A stretch of DNA of 6,466 nt from Bacillota bacterium (GCA_030597345.1 JAUVSA010000125.1:1-6466), one strand, 5' to 3'. Positions 1 through 6,408 are shown, counted from the stretch's first letter. The notes: generated by a model from the letters alone, not told the origin. A program made the numbers and translations.

Positions 1-2
1 CG

Positions 3-1334
3 CTGTGGGCAGATTCTTTCCGCGAAGTGCCCGCGCGTCACTGGTCATATGAGCAGTGCAGCAGTCTGACATCGCAGGGCATCCTCTCTCGAGACCCCGC
101 CACCAGTTTCTCGGGTCAGCCCCAACTTACGCGCCTCGAGTTTGCCATCGCGATCCTGGAGCCACTTGCCAGCATTGATGAGGCAGTTGCCCGGCTGGAA
201 GACGACGCCTCCTCGCGTGGGCTGTTGAGCGCGGCGGCGCGGGCGCTCCGCCTGAGTCCCAGCTTGTCGGAGGAAGAGATCGCGCGCTCGGCGGCTGGCC
301 TGCTTCGGCTGACCGATGAGTTCAGTAGCGACCTTCACTCCCTGAAATTCGACCCGTCGCGCGCCTCATCCGCGCTCCGGGCGCTGGCTGATGCGGACGC
401 CGTTCGCGCCTGGCGAGCGGAGGCCCTGGCGGCGCCGCCGGGGGCGCTGGCCTTCACCGGGCCAGCGGGGGCACCAGCAGACTCCATGAGAGTCCCCTTT
501 GCCAGGGGGACAGTTGCTCTCAGTCTCCCCAGCGACCATCACCTCCCAGACCTGCTCAACTATCTGGCCCGGTCAGTCGCGGCCGACCGGCGCGGTGGCC
601 GGGATGCCTCTGGGCCGGCAGACCCAGCAGTAGGGGACCCGCGGCTTTCTCGTCTCCGCACCGCCTACGAGTACGACGTCAGCTCGGCCCTCACGCTCAG
701 CCTGGCCTACGAAGGGATCGCCCGCAGGGGCCATGGCCTGGAGACGCTTGACACGGTTTCCCTTGCGTCTGTTGGCATCGGGTATCGGCTGACTCCTTCC
801 ACCTCAGTCAAGCTATCGTATTCCCTGCTGGAGTACTCGAATCGCGTCTTGGACACGCCGCCGGTGCGTGATCGTGTCGCCGAGACCGCGGTCTCCATCG
901 AGTTCTCGCTTCGTGCGGCGTTTCTCCTGTGCCCTCCTCCTCTCGGGGCTGGTATTCCTTGGCCCTGGTGCGTCGGGCGCTGTCTCAGACATTGGCACCG
1001 CTGCATTCGAGGCCGACGTCGTGGACTTCTACCCGGACCAGAACCGGACCGAGGCGCGCGGCAATGCCTCTTTCTCCTATCAGGACTTCACCCTCCGCGC
1101 CGACGAGTTCGTCGCCGACCCCGTGACCGGCGAAGTGGAAGCCAGTGGCGACCTCGAACTGTCGCAGGCGGGACGCCGCCTTCGAGGGGAGTCGCTCCAG
1201 TACAACATCCACACGGAGAACGGGGTGCTGACGAATGCCTGGGTCGAGGAGCAGGGCGTTTTCATCAGAGGAGAGAAGGTGGTCTTCTCTCCCTCGGAGG
1301 TCGTCGCCCACGATGCCTATTTCACTACCTGTGA
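3..1334 (+). CDS. SLH-domain outer-membrane beta-barrel protein, 5' partial, 3' end anomalous
   Basis: The frame is open from base 3, so the start lies off the left edge. A GTG at 27 is only an internal Val codon inside the domain. The visible N-terminus is the second half of an S-layer homology domain: DSFREVPARHWSYEQ, then LTSQGIL, then LTRLEFA, matching the family pattern F-x-D-V-P-x-x-H-W-A-Y ... G-I ... L-T-R-x-E-F-A. A helical Ala/Glu-rich region follows (about 170-420), then a Gly/Ala/Pro linker, then alternating beta-strand sequence (about 650-914, e.g. SVGIGYRLTPSTSVKLSYSL). Proteins of this plan (OmpM, SlpA type) sit in the outer membrane with SLH domains binding peptidoglycan-linked polymer. 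Sensible sequence ends at ...AVSIEFSLR (about 914), where a barrel normally finishes with an aromatic residue and stop. Beyond that, about 140 codons are Arg/Pro/Gly-rich and read across lptD in another frame, so I regard 915-1334 as non-native. The family call is good; the 3' end is doubtful. Confidence 0.72.
   Translation: MWADSFREVPARHWSYEQCSSLTSQGILSRDPATSFSGQPQLTRLEFAIAILEPLASIDEAVARLEDDASSRGLLSAAARALRLSPSLSEEEIARSAAGLLRLTDEFSSDLHSLKFDPSRASSALRALADADAVRAWRAEALAAPPGALAFTGPAGAPADSMRVPFARGTVALSLPSDHHLPDLLNYLARSVAADRRGGRDASGPADPAVGDPRLSRLRTAYEYDVSSALTLSLAYEGIARRGHGLETLDTVSLASVGIGYRLTPSTSVKLSYSLLEYSNRVLDTPPVRDRVAETAVSIEFSLRAAFLLCPPPLGAGIPWPWCVGRCLRHWHRCIRGRRRGLLPGPEPDRGARQCLFLLSGLHPPRRRVRRRPRDRRSGSQWRPRTVAGGTPPSRGVAPVQHPHGERGADECLGRGAGRFHQRREGGLLSLGGRRPRCLFHYL
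445..467. repeat. inverted repeat inside the SLH-protein linker
   Basis: CGCTGGCC (445-452) and GGCCAGCG (460-467) are perfect inverted arms with a 7-nt loop. They lie in the Gly/Ala/Pro-rich linker between the helical part and the barrel strands. This may simply follow from codon choice in a low-complexity GC-rich linker. Confidence 0.35.
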
Positions 1335-2382
1335 CCGGCCGCAGCCGCACTACAGCTTTGGGGCGCACGCCATATCGCTGACGGCGGAGCAGGCGCAGGC
1401 CGGCGGGCCCCCTCAGTCCGGACGTCTGACGCTGGACCGCGCCAGGGTCACCTATAGAGGTCGAAGTCTCTTCACCCTCCCCCGGTATTCCGTGTCTGTC
1501 GGCCAGCTTGGCGAACCTGGCGCCACGCCGCTGCCGGTAACGGGATTCAGCCGCGACGATGGTCCCTATTTGTCCATCGGTTACACCCTCGGCGAGGCGG
1601 GTGGGCAAACGTCAGCGGATCTCAGCTACCGATACACTACCTTCCGCGGGATAAGGGGGCACCTTCGCTTCCTACGTTCGGTGGGCCCTGTCGAACTAGT
1701 GGCAGGTTACATCAGGCGTGAGGACCCTTCCGATCGCGAGTTCTCGCCAGATGACCTCGAAGCCAGCCTCGCCAACGTCATTATCAACCGTGCCCCCGAA
1801 TATGGGGTGCGCCTGCCGGACCTGGCGGTAGGCCGATCCATGCGACTGCGGGCGGAGTGGCTTCGGGGGAGCTATTCCGAGCGGCTGCCCGGAGAGGAGG
1901 AGACATGGACCCACGCGGATCGCTCTGCGGGGAGCGTCCTGCTTTCTGTGCCGCGCTATCGCCCATCGAGGAATCTCGCCCTGAGCCACGCCTTTGGGTG
2001 GCGTCGGGCCACCTACTCCTCGGGCGACCGGGCCACGACCCGACTCTACAGGCACAGCGCACACCTCGACCTCAGCCGGAAGGTCCAGCTCTCTCTGACC
2101 CATGTCACGCGCCGCGGCTCGGGCGAGACGCCGTTCCTGTTCGACGAGCGCGGCCCTGGGCGCGAGCTCCTGAGCGACCTTGCCTGGCAGCTAGATCCGC
2201 GGTGGCGGCTTCGCTTCTCGAATCTGTACGACCTCGAAGAGAGAGAAACGCGTGACACACTATTCGAGGTGACCAGGACCGCGCATTGCCTCGCCTATAC
2301 TTTGGGCTGGCGTAAATCGCGGGGCCGGATCTACGTGGGCATTGGGCTGGCGCCGCCACGCACAGTCGAAAGGCACCCATGA
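913..2382 (+). CDS. lptD: LptD/OstA-family LPS-assembly outer-membrane protein
   Basis: LptD is the outer-membrane barrel that, with LptE, inserts lipopolysaccharide into the outer leaflet. From the GTG at 913 the protein has 489 residues and starts with a clean signal peptide: MRRF, a hydrophobic core, then cleavage near ASGA (residues 20-23). The longest reading starts at GTG 868, but its 15 extra residues overlap the upstream coding frame and look like shadow sequence. No start here has a strong Shine-Dalgarno. Residues about 28-125 form the OstA/LptA-like beta-jellyroll (repeated short strands with 'RGNASF', 'EASGDLEL', 'GESLQYN'). They are followed by the hallmark TTCDRPQPHYSFGA (Cys140) and a barrel of alternating strands to the end, closing with a conserved-looking AHC (Cys459) and final strands LGWRK...IYVGIGL. 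The mature protein has only these two cysteines. It is much shorter than the roughly 780-residue E. coli protein. The stop overlaps the next start (ATGA). Confidence 0.82.
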   Translation: MRRFSCALLLSGLVFLGPGASGAVSDIGTAAFEADVVDFYPDQNRTEARGNASFSYQDFTLRADEFVADPVTGEVEASGDLELSQAGRRLRGESLQYNIHTENGVLTNAWVEEQGVFIRGEKVVFSPSEVVAHDAYFTTCDRPQPHYSFGAHAISLTAEQAQAGGPPQSGRLTLDRARVTYRGRSLFTLPRYSVSVGQLGEPGATPLPVTGFSRDDGPYLSIGYTLGEAGGQTSADLSYRYTTFRGIRGHLRFLRSVGPVELVAGYIRREDPSDREFSPDDLEASLANVIINRAPEYGVRLPDLAVGRSMRLRAEWLRGSYSERLPGEEETWTHADRSAGSVLLSVPRYRPSRNLALSHAFGWRRATYSSGDRATTRLYRHSAHLDLSRKVQLSLTHVTRRGSGETPFLFDERGPGRELLSDLAWQLDPRWRLRFSNLYDLEERETRDTLFEVTRTAHCLAYTLGWRKSRGRIYVGIGLAPPRTVERHP

Positions 2383-2579
2383 CCGAGAGGGAACGCCGCC
2401 GCAGCATTGTCGATCACCTCCGCTCGGGCAAGGCCGAGGACGCCGCGGCGGAACTGGACGCCTCCCGGGAGAACTATCCCGGGGACGGAATGTTGCACCA
2501 CGCCATCGGCGTCCGCAACCTGGCGACAGAGGACGGAGTTGTTCCGTTTGGCGAAGTTGCCTCCATCGAGTTCCACTAA
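2379..2579 (+). CDS. small TPR-like hypothetical protein (66 aa)
   Basis: The ATG overlaps the lptD stop as ATGA (2379-2382), and GAAAGG at 2368-2373 is a good ribosome binding site 5 nt upstream, so translation is probably coupled to lptD. The product is soluble, charged and without a signal peptide. Residues about 8-50 (VDHLRSGKAEDAAAELDAS, then ENYPGDGMLHHAIGV) follow the tetratricopeptide pattern of a helix with Gly-x-x-x-x-Ala, a second helix ending in 'P-x-D', and the opening helix of another repeat. Resemblance stops near residue 50, and the last 16 residues do not continue a TPR. Neither other forward frame continues it downstream. It may be a genuine short protein or the remnant of a longer TPR protein. 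The gene is plausible from its start signals; its function is unknown. Confidence 0.55.
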   Translation: MTERERRRSIVDHLRSGKAEDAAAELDASRENYPGDGMLHHAIGVRNLATEDGVVPFGEVASIEFH

Positions 2580-2656
2580 TCTTGCACCTGTGGGCAGAAC
2601 TGCGCGCAACTTCCTGCCCTTCAACCGCGTCTAATACGCTAACAGCACCCGCCAAA

Positions 2657-2662
2657 GGGGGA
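2657..2662 (+). promoter_or_regulatory. ribosome binding site fixing the start of the 612-aa secreted protein
   Basis: AAAGGGGGA lies at 2654-2662 just before the ATG at 2666. It selects this start over the in-frame extension reaching back to 2342, because the protein then begins with a textbook signal peptide. Confidence 0.65.
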
Positions 2663-2665
2663 ACC

Positions 2666-4504
2666 ATGCGACACCTGCTTGCGCCGCTCATTCTGCTGTT
2701 TGCGACTGGATCAGCACTCGCCCAACACGGCCTGGGGGCCCGGGAGCAGTGGCAGCCGCAAGTCGCGGACACCGACGCGCGGCTCCAGCAATCGGTCGAG
2801 ATCGAGATCCTCGGCCGCGCCGCGGTCCCGGCACTCGAACTGCTCTCCGAGAAGACCGGTGTCTCCCTGAGCGTCGCGCCGGAGAACCTCGATACCGTGG
2901 GCGAGCGGAAGCTAACGATCATCGCCCGGGGCTGCACACTCAAGGACATTATGGCCCAGATCCCCGAGGCCCTTCAGGAGTGCCACTGGGACATCGACCC
3001 GAGTGGTGAGCGACCCATCTACCTGCTGCATCGGAACGCGGGAGTGGAGAACACGACGAAGTGGCTCGCGGATAGAGCGGCTGCACGGCGGGCGGAAGAA
3101 CAGCGCGCCCAGCGCGTGAACCGCATGGAGGAAGCGAAGCGAGCGCTGAAGATGTCGCCCGAAGAACTCGCCGACCTTGAGAAGACCGACCTGCTGATGG
3201 CCCGCAGCGTGCAGGACCCGCACTCCCGCGATCTCCTGGAGATGTTGCTCACCCTGCCAGCCGAACAGGCAGACCAGTTCCGCGACACCGGCCGCGTCGA
3301 GATGGACTACGTGAAGGCGTCCGAGCGGCTCCAGCAGGCCGCCCATCGCATTGCGGAGTGGTTCCTGGGCCGGGCGGGCGGCGAACACCTGCCAGACGAA
3401 CTCCGAAACTGGCGAGACCACCTCTCCCACGCGACCATCAGCTTTCAGGACTGCAACGTCGAGCATGGCTGGGGGGTCTGGCTGTCGCTGAACATACCAA
3501 ACGAGCAAGGCTATCCTACCATCCACGACGTCGCGCTGCACCCAAGGTACTGCAACCTCGACGAGGGCCAGATCTGCTACACTCGCCTCCTGGTTGCGAC
3601 CGGCACTGCAGATGAGGATACTGCCTTCGAGATCGTCAAACAACGCGACTTCGAGGGCTTCCGCGTGGACGCTGCGAAGCGAGAGGAACGGCACAAGAGA
3701 GACTGGATCGAACCCACCGATCCCGATCTGCTGCAAACCATCGTCCTCGGCGACGAGCAGTTCTCTGACTTTGCCGAGATACAGCGCTTCATCGCCCGCA
3801 AGACCGGCCTCTCCGTGATCTCGGACTACTTCACACTGCATTCCCCGTACATCCCGGAAGATGTCCGCACAGGCGTACCGCTCTCGCGTCTGCTCTGCCT
3901 CCTCGGTGAGGATGAATTCCGAGGCGACCTCTACCTCTGGGAGAAGGCCGGCAAATGCCTCATCTTCCACCGCGTCGACTGGTACGGCCTCGCCAAGGCC
4001 GAGGTGCCGGAATCCCTGATCCTCGCCTATCGCGACAAGCTGGAGGCCCAAGGCCGCGTCACAGTAGACGACCTCGCCGAGCTTGCCGTTGTGCTCGATG
4101 GTCAGGACCTCTCGGCCGCCAACTTCCCCCGCGATCTCCAACGAGCCGGCCTGCACTCCGGTCTTACCTCCAGCTCCTGGGCGCTGCTGCTCTACGCCTC
4201 CCTCTCGCCCGAGCAGCTTGAGAAGGTGCGCAGTCCTGAGGGCCTCGCCTTCACTGACATGACAATCGCCCAGCGCCAGAAAGTCATTGACACGGCGAGT
4301 AGCCTTCAGAGGCCTCTGACGAGGGATCAAGCCTACCGGGCCACCTTCCACCTCATCGAAGGAATCGAGGAGCATCGCGGACGACGATTCGCCAAGACCG
4401 AGCTGCAGCTCCGATTCCCCCATCAGACCACCGAGGCGGTCGTGCAGTTCCGGCGCCTAGCGTCGGAAGAGCAGTCACCGCCAAGCCCCAAGGATCCCCA
4501 ATAG
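2666..4504 (+). CDS. secreted protein of unknown function with two STN-like segments
   Basis: The 612-residue product opens with a signal peptide (MRHLLAPLILLFATGSALAQ, cleavage after Ala19), so it is exported, probably to the periplasm. There is no lipobox and no further membrane span. Residues about 44-123 look like a secretin/TonB short N-terminal (STN-type) fold: a strand, a helix ending SEKTGVSLSV, a strand after RKLTI, and the helix TLKDIMAQI. Residues about 128-175 are strongly charged and probably coiled coil (Ala/Arg/Glu-rich, no Pro until 165). Residues about 356-440 seem to repeat the first fold (FAEIQRFIARKTGLSVIS, then a late strand CLIFHRVDWY), followed by an AEVPESL segment and a helical C-terminal domain ending in a Pro/Ser tail. 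No catalytic motif was recognised. STN-like pairs often occur in envelope adaptor or scaffold proteins, so such a role is an inference. It stands 86 nt after the small ORF and 104 nt before the next promoter-led gene, so it may be its own unit. I do not recognise a named family. Confidence 0.8.
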   Translation: MRHLLAPLILLFATGSALAQHGLGAREQWQPQVADTDARLQQSVEIEILGRAAVPALELLSEKTGVSLSVAPENLDTVGERKLTIIARGCTLKDIMAQIPEALQECHWDIDPSGERPIYLLHRNAGVENTTKWLADRAAARRAEEQRAQRVNRMEEAKRALKMSPEELADLEKTDLLMARSVQDPHSRDLLEMLLTLPAEQADQFRDTGRVEMDYVKASERLQQAAHRIAEWFLGRAGGEHLPDELRNWRDHLSHATISFQDCNVEHGWGVWLSLNIPNEQGYPTIHDVALHPRYCNLDEGQICYTRLLVATGTADEDTAFEIVKQRDFEGFRVDAAKREERHKRDWIEPTDPDLLQTIVLGDEQFSDFAEIQRFIARKTGLSVISDYFTLHSPYIPEDVRTGVPLSRLLCLLGEDEFRGDLYLWEKAGKCLIFHRVDWYGLAKAEVPESLILAYRDKLEAQGRVTVDDLAELAVVLDGQDLSAANFPRDLQRAGLHSGLTSSSWALLLYASLSPEQLEKVRSPEGLAFTDMTIAQRQKVIDTASSLQRPLTRDQAYRATFHLIEGIEEHRGRRFAKTELQLRFPHQTTEAVVQFRRLASEEQSPPSPKDPQ

Positions 4505-4532
4505 CGCGGCCCCTTCGCCTCCTTCGGCCGCG
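4505..4532 (+). terminator. candidate hairpin after the 612-aa gene
   Basis: Immediately after the TAG stop, CGCGGCC (4505-4511) pairs perfectly with GGCCGCG (4526-4532) across a 14-nt pyrimidine-rich loop. There is no T-run behind it, so it is not a classical intrinsic terminator. It could be a weak or Rho-assisted terminator or an mRNA 3' stabiliser. In DNA this GC-rich, chance pairing is possible. Confidence 0.3.
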
Positions 4533-4549
4533 GCGTTGCTGTCCCGCGG

Positions 4550-4578
4550 TTCCCAAGGCCACCGTTCCGCGGTATAAT
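4550..4578 (+). promoter_or_regulatory. sigma-70-type promoter for the methyltransferase-pcm unit
   Basis: A perfect -10 box TATAAT (4573-4578) lies 17 nt downstream of TTCCCA (4550-4555; 4 of 6 matches to TTGACA). Such an AT-rich hexamer stands out in this GC-rich sequence and is correctly placed: transcription would start near 4585, leaving a leader of about 24 nt. CCGCGG palindromes at 4528-4533, 4544-4549 and 4567-4572 surround the promoter, the last abutting the -10 box; they might be an operator or only GC-rich coincidence. Confidence 0.65.
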
Positions 4579-4597
4579 CGCACACACGTTACCGTCC

Positions 4598-4602
4598 GGA
4601 GG
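4598..4602 (+). promoter_or_regulatory. Shine-Dalgarno GGAGG supporting a GTG start
   Basis: GGAGG is followed by 6 nt and then GTG at 4609. This ideal spacing decides the non-ATG start of the following gene. Confidence 0.75.
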
Positions 4603-4608
4603 CGCTAC

Positions 4609-5739
4609 GTGACCCCGAAAGAACGCGTCAAGGGCGCCATCCAGCACGACGAGACCGACGTCGTGCCAGTAGGCGAGTGGATCATCGACTACGAGCCTGC
4701 ATCCCTGGTCCTCGGCCGGCCCACCTTCCTCCGCGGAAAAGCCAATCTAGCTCACGCCCTCTGGCAGGGCCGGCGCGACGAAGTGGTCGAGTCCGTCAAG
4801 CACGACATCGTGGAGCTCGTCCGCCGCCTCGATCTCGACATGGTGTGCGTGGACCTATGCTGGCCGAAGGACATCCACTACGAGCCCCCACAGCAGGTGG
4901 ACGAAGAAACCTGGCGCGACCGTCATGGAAATGTCTTCCGCTACTCGGAGCTGACCCGCGACTTGATGCTCCTGGAAGAAGGCACGGCAAGCTACGAGCC
5001 GCCGCGGCCCGACCGATTCGTGGACGGCGAGTTCCGTCCTGACCCGTCGGAACTCGAAGTTATCGAGCACGTCCTGGTGGAGCTTGGCGACACCCACTTC
5101 GTCTTCACCGGCATGGGCGACGCCCATCTGCCGATCTTCTCCGCGCTCTGGGTGGAGCGGGATCTGCTGCGCATCGCCGAAGATGCCGACGGGGTCGCGG
5201 CGGACTTTCTCGCTGGCTACCAATTGCTGGCCAAGAGGATACCGTTCTTCGCCCGCCTCGGTTTCGACGCCGTCCTCGTTGGGGACGACTATGGCTTCAA
5301 CTCCGGTCCATTCGTATCCCCCGACCTGTTCCGGCGCGTCTACTTCCCCGCGCTCCAGCACATCTGCCAGGTCGCCCACGACAACGGTGTCTTTCTGGTC
5401 TGTCATTCCTGCGGCAATCTCCGCATGATCCTGCCGGACATGATCGAGGCCGGCATAGACGTCTACCAGGCCATCCAGCCCATCGAGGACATCGCCGGCC
5501 TCAAGCGCGATTTCGGCCGAGACCTGTGCCTCTGGGGCGGGGTGAGCAACCACGATCTTGTCGTCGCCGGCCCGGAGGACATCCGCTGCCAGGTGGAGCG
5601 TGCACTGACGAGCTGCGCGCCGGGCGGCGGCTTCATCCTCGGCTCCAGCCACAGCATCACCGTCCGAACACCTCTACCGAACATCGTCGCGATGCTGGAG
5701 GCCGCCGGACGCCGCCCCCAGCTGGCGGCTGGGCCCTGA
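4609..5739 (+). CDS. uroporphyrinogen decarboxylase (URO-D)/MtaA-family protein, probable corrinoid-type methyltransferase
   Basis: The 376-residue cytosolic protein has the full-length URO-D TIM-barrel pattern. It starts with MTPKERVKGAIQHDETDVVPVG. The middle contains VGDDYGFNSGPFVSPDLF (Asp226/Asp227) and then LVCHSCGN (His266-x-Cys268-Gly), the zinc-site signature of MtaA/CmuA-like enzymes that move methyl groups between a corrinoid protein and an acceptor thiol. The end has GGGFILGSSHSI and then TPLPNIVAM. It lacks the MRQAGR signature of HemE, so haem synthesis is unlikely. The distal zinc ligand, usually Cys in MtaA, seems to be His348 here. Substrate and partner are unknown, and no corrinoid-binding protein is encoded in the window. 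Start GTG with strong GGAGG, its own promoter upstream, and only 9 nt to pcm, so the two are probably co-transcribed. Family assignment is secure; the precise reaction is inferred. Confidence 0.85.
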   Translation: MTPKERVKGAIQHDETDVVPVGEWIIDYEPASLVLGRPTFLRGKANLAHALWQGRRDEVVESVKHDIVELVRRLDLDMVCVDLCWPKDIHYEPPQQVDEETWRDRHGNVFRYSELTRDLMLLEEGTASYEPPRPDRFVDGEFRPDPSELEVIEHVLVELGDTHFVFTGMGDAHLPIFSALWVERDLLRIAEDADGVAADFLAGYQLLAKRIPFFARLGFDAVLVGDDYGFNSGPFVSPDLFRRVYFPALQHICQVAHDNGVFLVCHSCGNLRMILPDMIEAGIDVYQAIQPIEDIAGLKRDFGRDLCLWGGVSNHDLVVAGPEDIRCQVERALTSCAPGGGFILGSSHSITVRTPLPNIVAMLEAAGRRPQLAAGP

Positions 5740-5748
5740 TCCAAGGAC

Positions 5749-6396
5749 ATGCGCGACTACGAGGCCGAACGCAAGCGCATGGTAGAGAGCCAGCTCCGAG
5801 GTCGCGGCATCTGTGACCCTCGTGTCCTCGCCGCCATGGAGAAGGTGCCCCGCCACCGCTTTCTCCCCGATCCGGACGACGCAGCCGCCCATGGCGATCA
5901 TCCTCTCTCCATCGGTTCGGGGCAGACCATATCTCAGCCATACATGGTTGCCCTGATGACCGAGTGTCTTCATCTGGCGGGCACCGAACGGGTGCTTGAA
6001 ATCGGCACTGGATCCGGCTATCAGGCTGCCATCCTCGCAGAGCTCAGCGGCCGCGTCGTCACCGTGGAGCGGCTCGCCTCCCTGGCAGACGGGGCCCGCC
6101 AGGTGCTGGCCGATCTGGGCTATGCCAATGTTGAGGTGGAGGTGGGCGACGGCAGCTTCGGCTGGCCGGACAACGCGCCATATGATCGCATCATAGTAAC
6201 TGCCGCGGCCCCCGAGATCGCGGAGCCGTGGACAGACCAACTCGCCGACAGAGGGCGCCTAGTCGCCCCTCTGGGCGACCGTGGGGGACAGACCCTGACC
6301 GTTGTCACCAAGAGGGCCGGAAAACTTCGGCATGAAAACCTCTGCGGCTGTGTCTTCGTTCCGCTCGTGGGCGAGCACGGGTGGCAGGAGAACTAG
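5749..6396 (+). CDS. pcm: protein-L-isoaspartate O-methyltransferase
   Basis: This is a SAM-dependent repair enzyme that methylates isoaspartyl residues formed in ageing proteins, leading to their return to normal aspartyl. The 215-residue length is normal for the family and no signal peptide is present. It contains the family opening RKRMVESQL with PRVLAAMEKVPRHRFLP, the active-site loop GSGQTISQPYMV (Thr60, Ser62), SAM-binding motif I VLEIGTGSGYQ (Gly86, Gly88, Gly90) with the acidic end VTVER, and the later DRIIVTAAAPEI and GRLVAPLG segments. It follows the URO-D gene by 9 nt in the same reading frame. The ATG at 5749 gives the usual N-terminus, but its best Shine-Dalgarno, AAGGA at 5743-5747, is only 1 nt away. 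Start at Met11 (5779) is the alternative, though it would cut the conserved N-terminal helix. Translation may depend on coupling with the upstream gene. Confidence 0.93.
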   Translation: MRDYEAERKRMVESQLRGRGICDPRVLAAMEKVPRHRFLPDPDDAAAHGDHPLSIGSGQTISQPYMVALMTECLHLAGTERVLEIGTGSGYQAAILAELSGRVVTVERLASLADGARQVLADLGYANVEVEVGDGSFGWPDNAPYDRIIVTAAAPEIAEPWTDQLADRGRLVAPLGDRGGQTLTVVTKRAGKLRHENLCGCVFVPLVGEHGWQEN

Positions 6397-6408
6397 CACC
6401 CCGGGGAT

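Noticed and set aside
27..29. GTG as the start of the SLH protein
   Set aside because: It is the Val of the conserved EVPARHW motif, and the frame is open to the left edge, so the true start is outside.
793..912. Continuous fusion of the SLH protein with lptD
   Set aside because: The two are in different frames, and frame 1 upstream of 868 is not protein-like. The Arg-Arg plus hydrophobic signal peptide at 913 fits a separate secreted protein.
985..1608. 207-codon open frame on the reverse strand
   Set aside because: It is the antisense of lptD; no motif was recognised, and the forward strand has LptD hallmarks here.
2632..2640. TAATACGCT as a promoter -10 box or phage-type promoter before the 612-aa gene
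   Set aside because: It matches only 3 of 6 positions of TATAAT, has no convincing -35 at 16-18 nt, and shares only its first bases with a phage T7 promoter.
2342..2665. In-frame upstream extension of the 612-aa protein
   Set aside because: It would overlap lptD and the 66-aa ORF, encodes Arg/Pro/Gly-rich nonsense, and would bury the signal peptide that begins at 2666.
2912..4423. 503-codon open frame on the reverse strand
   Set aside because: It lies wholly inside the 612-aa gene, has no signal or domain pattern, and is Val/Gly/Leu-rich as expected for the antisense of GC-rich coding DNA. The forward gene has a signal peptide and ribosome binding site.
4855..5652. 265-codon open frame on the reverse strand
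   Set aside because: It is the antisense shadow of the URO-D-family gene, which has clear conserved motifs.
6262..6279. Perfect 7-bp hairpin GTCGCCC/GGGCGAC with a 4-nt loop
   Set aside because: It is inside pcm, over codons of the conserved VAPLGD segment, with no T-tract; probably incidental.
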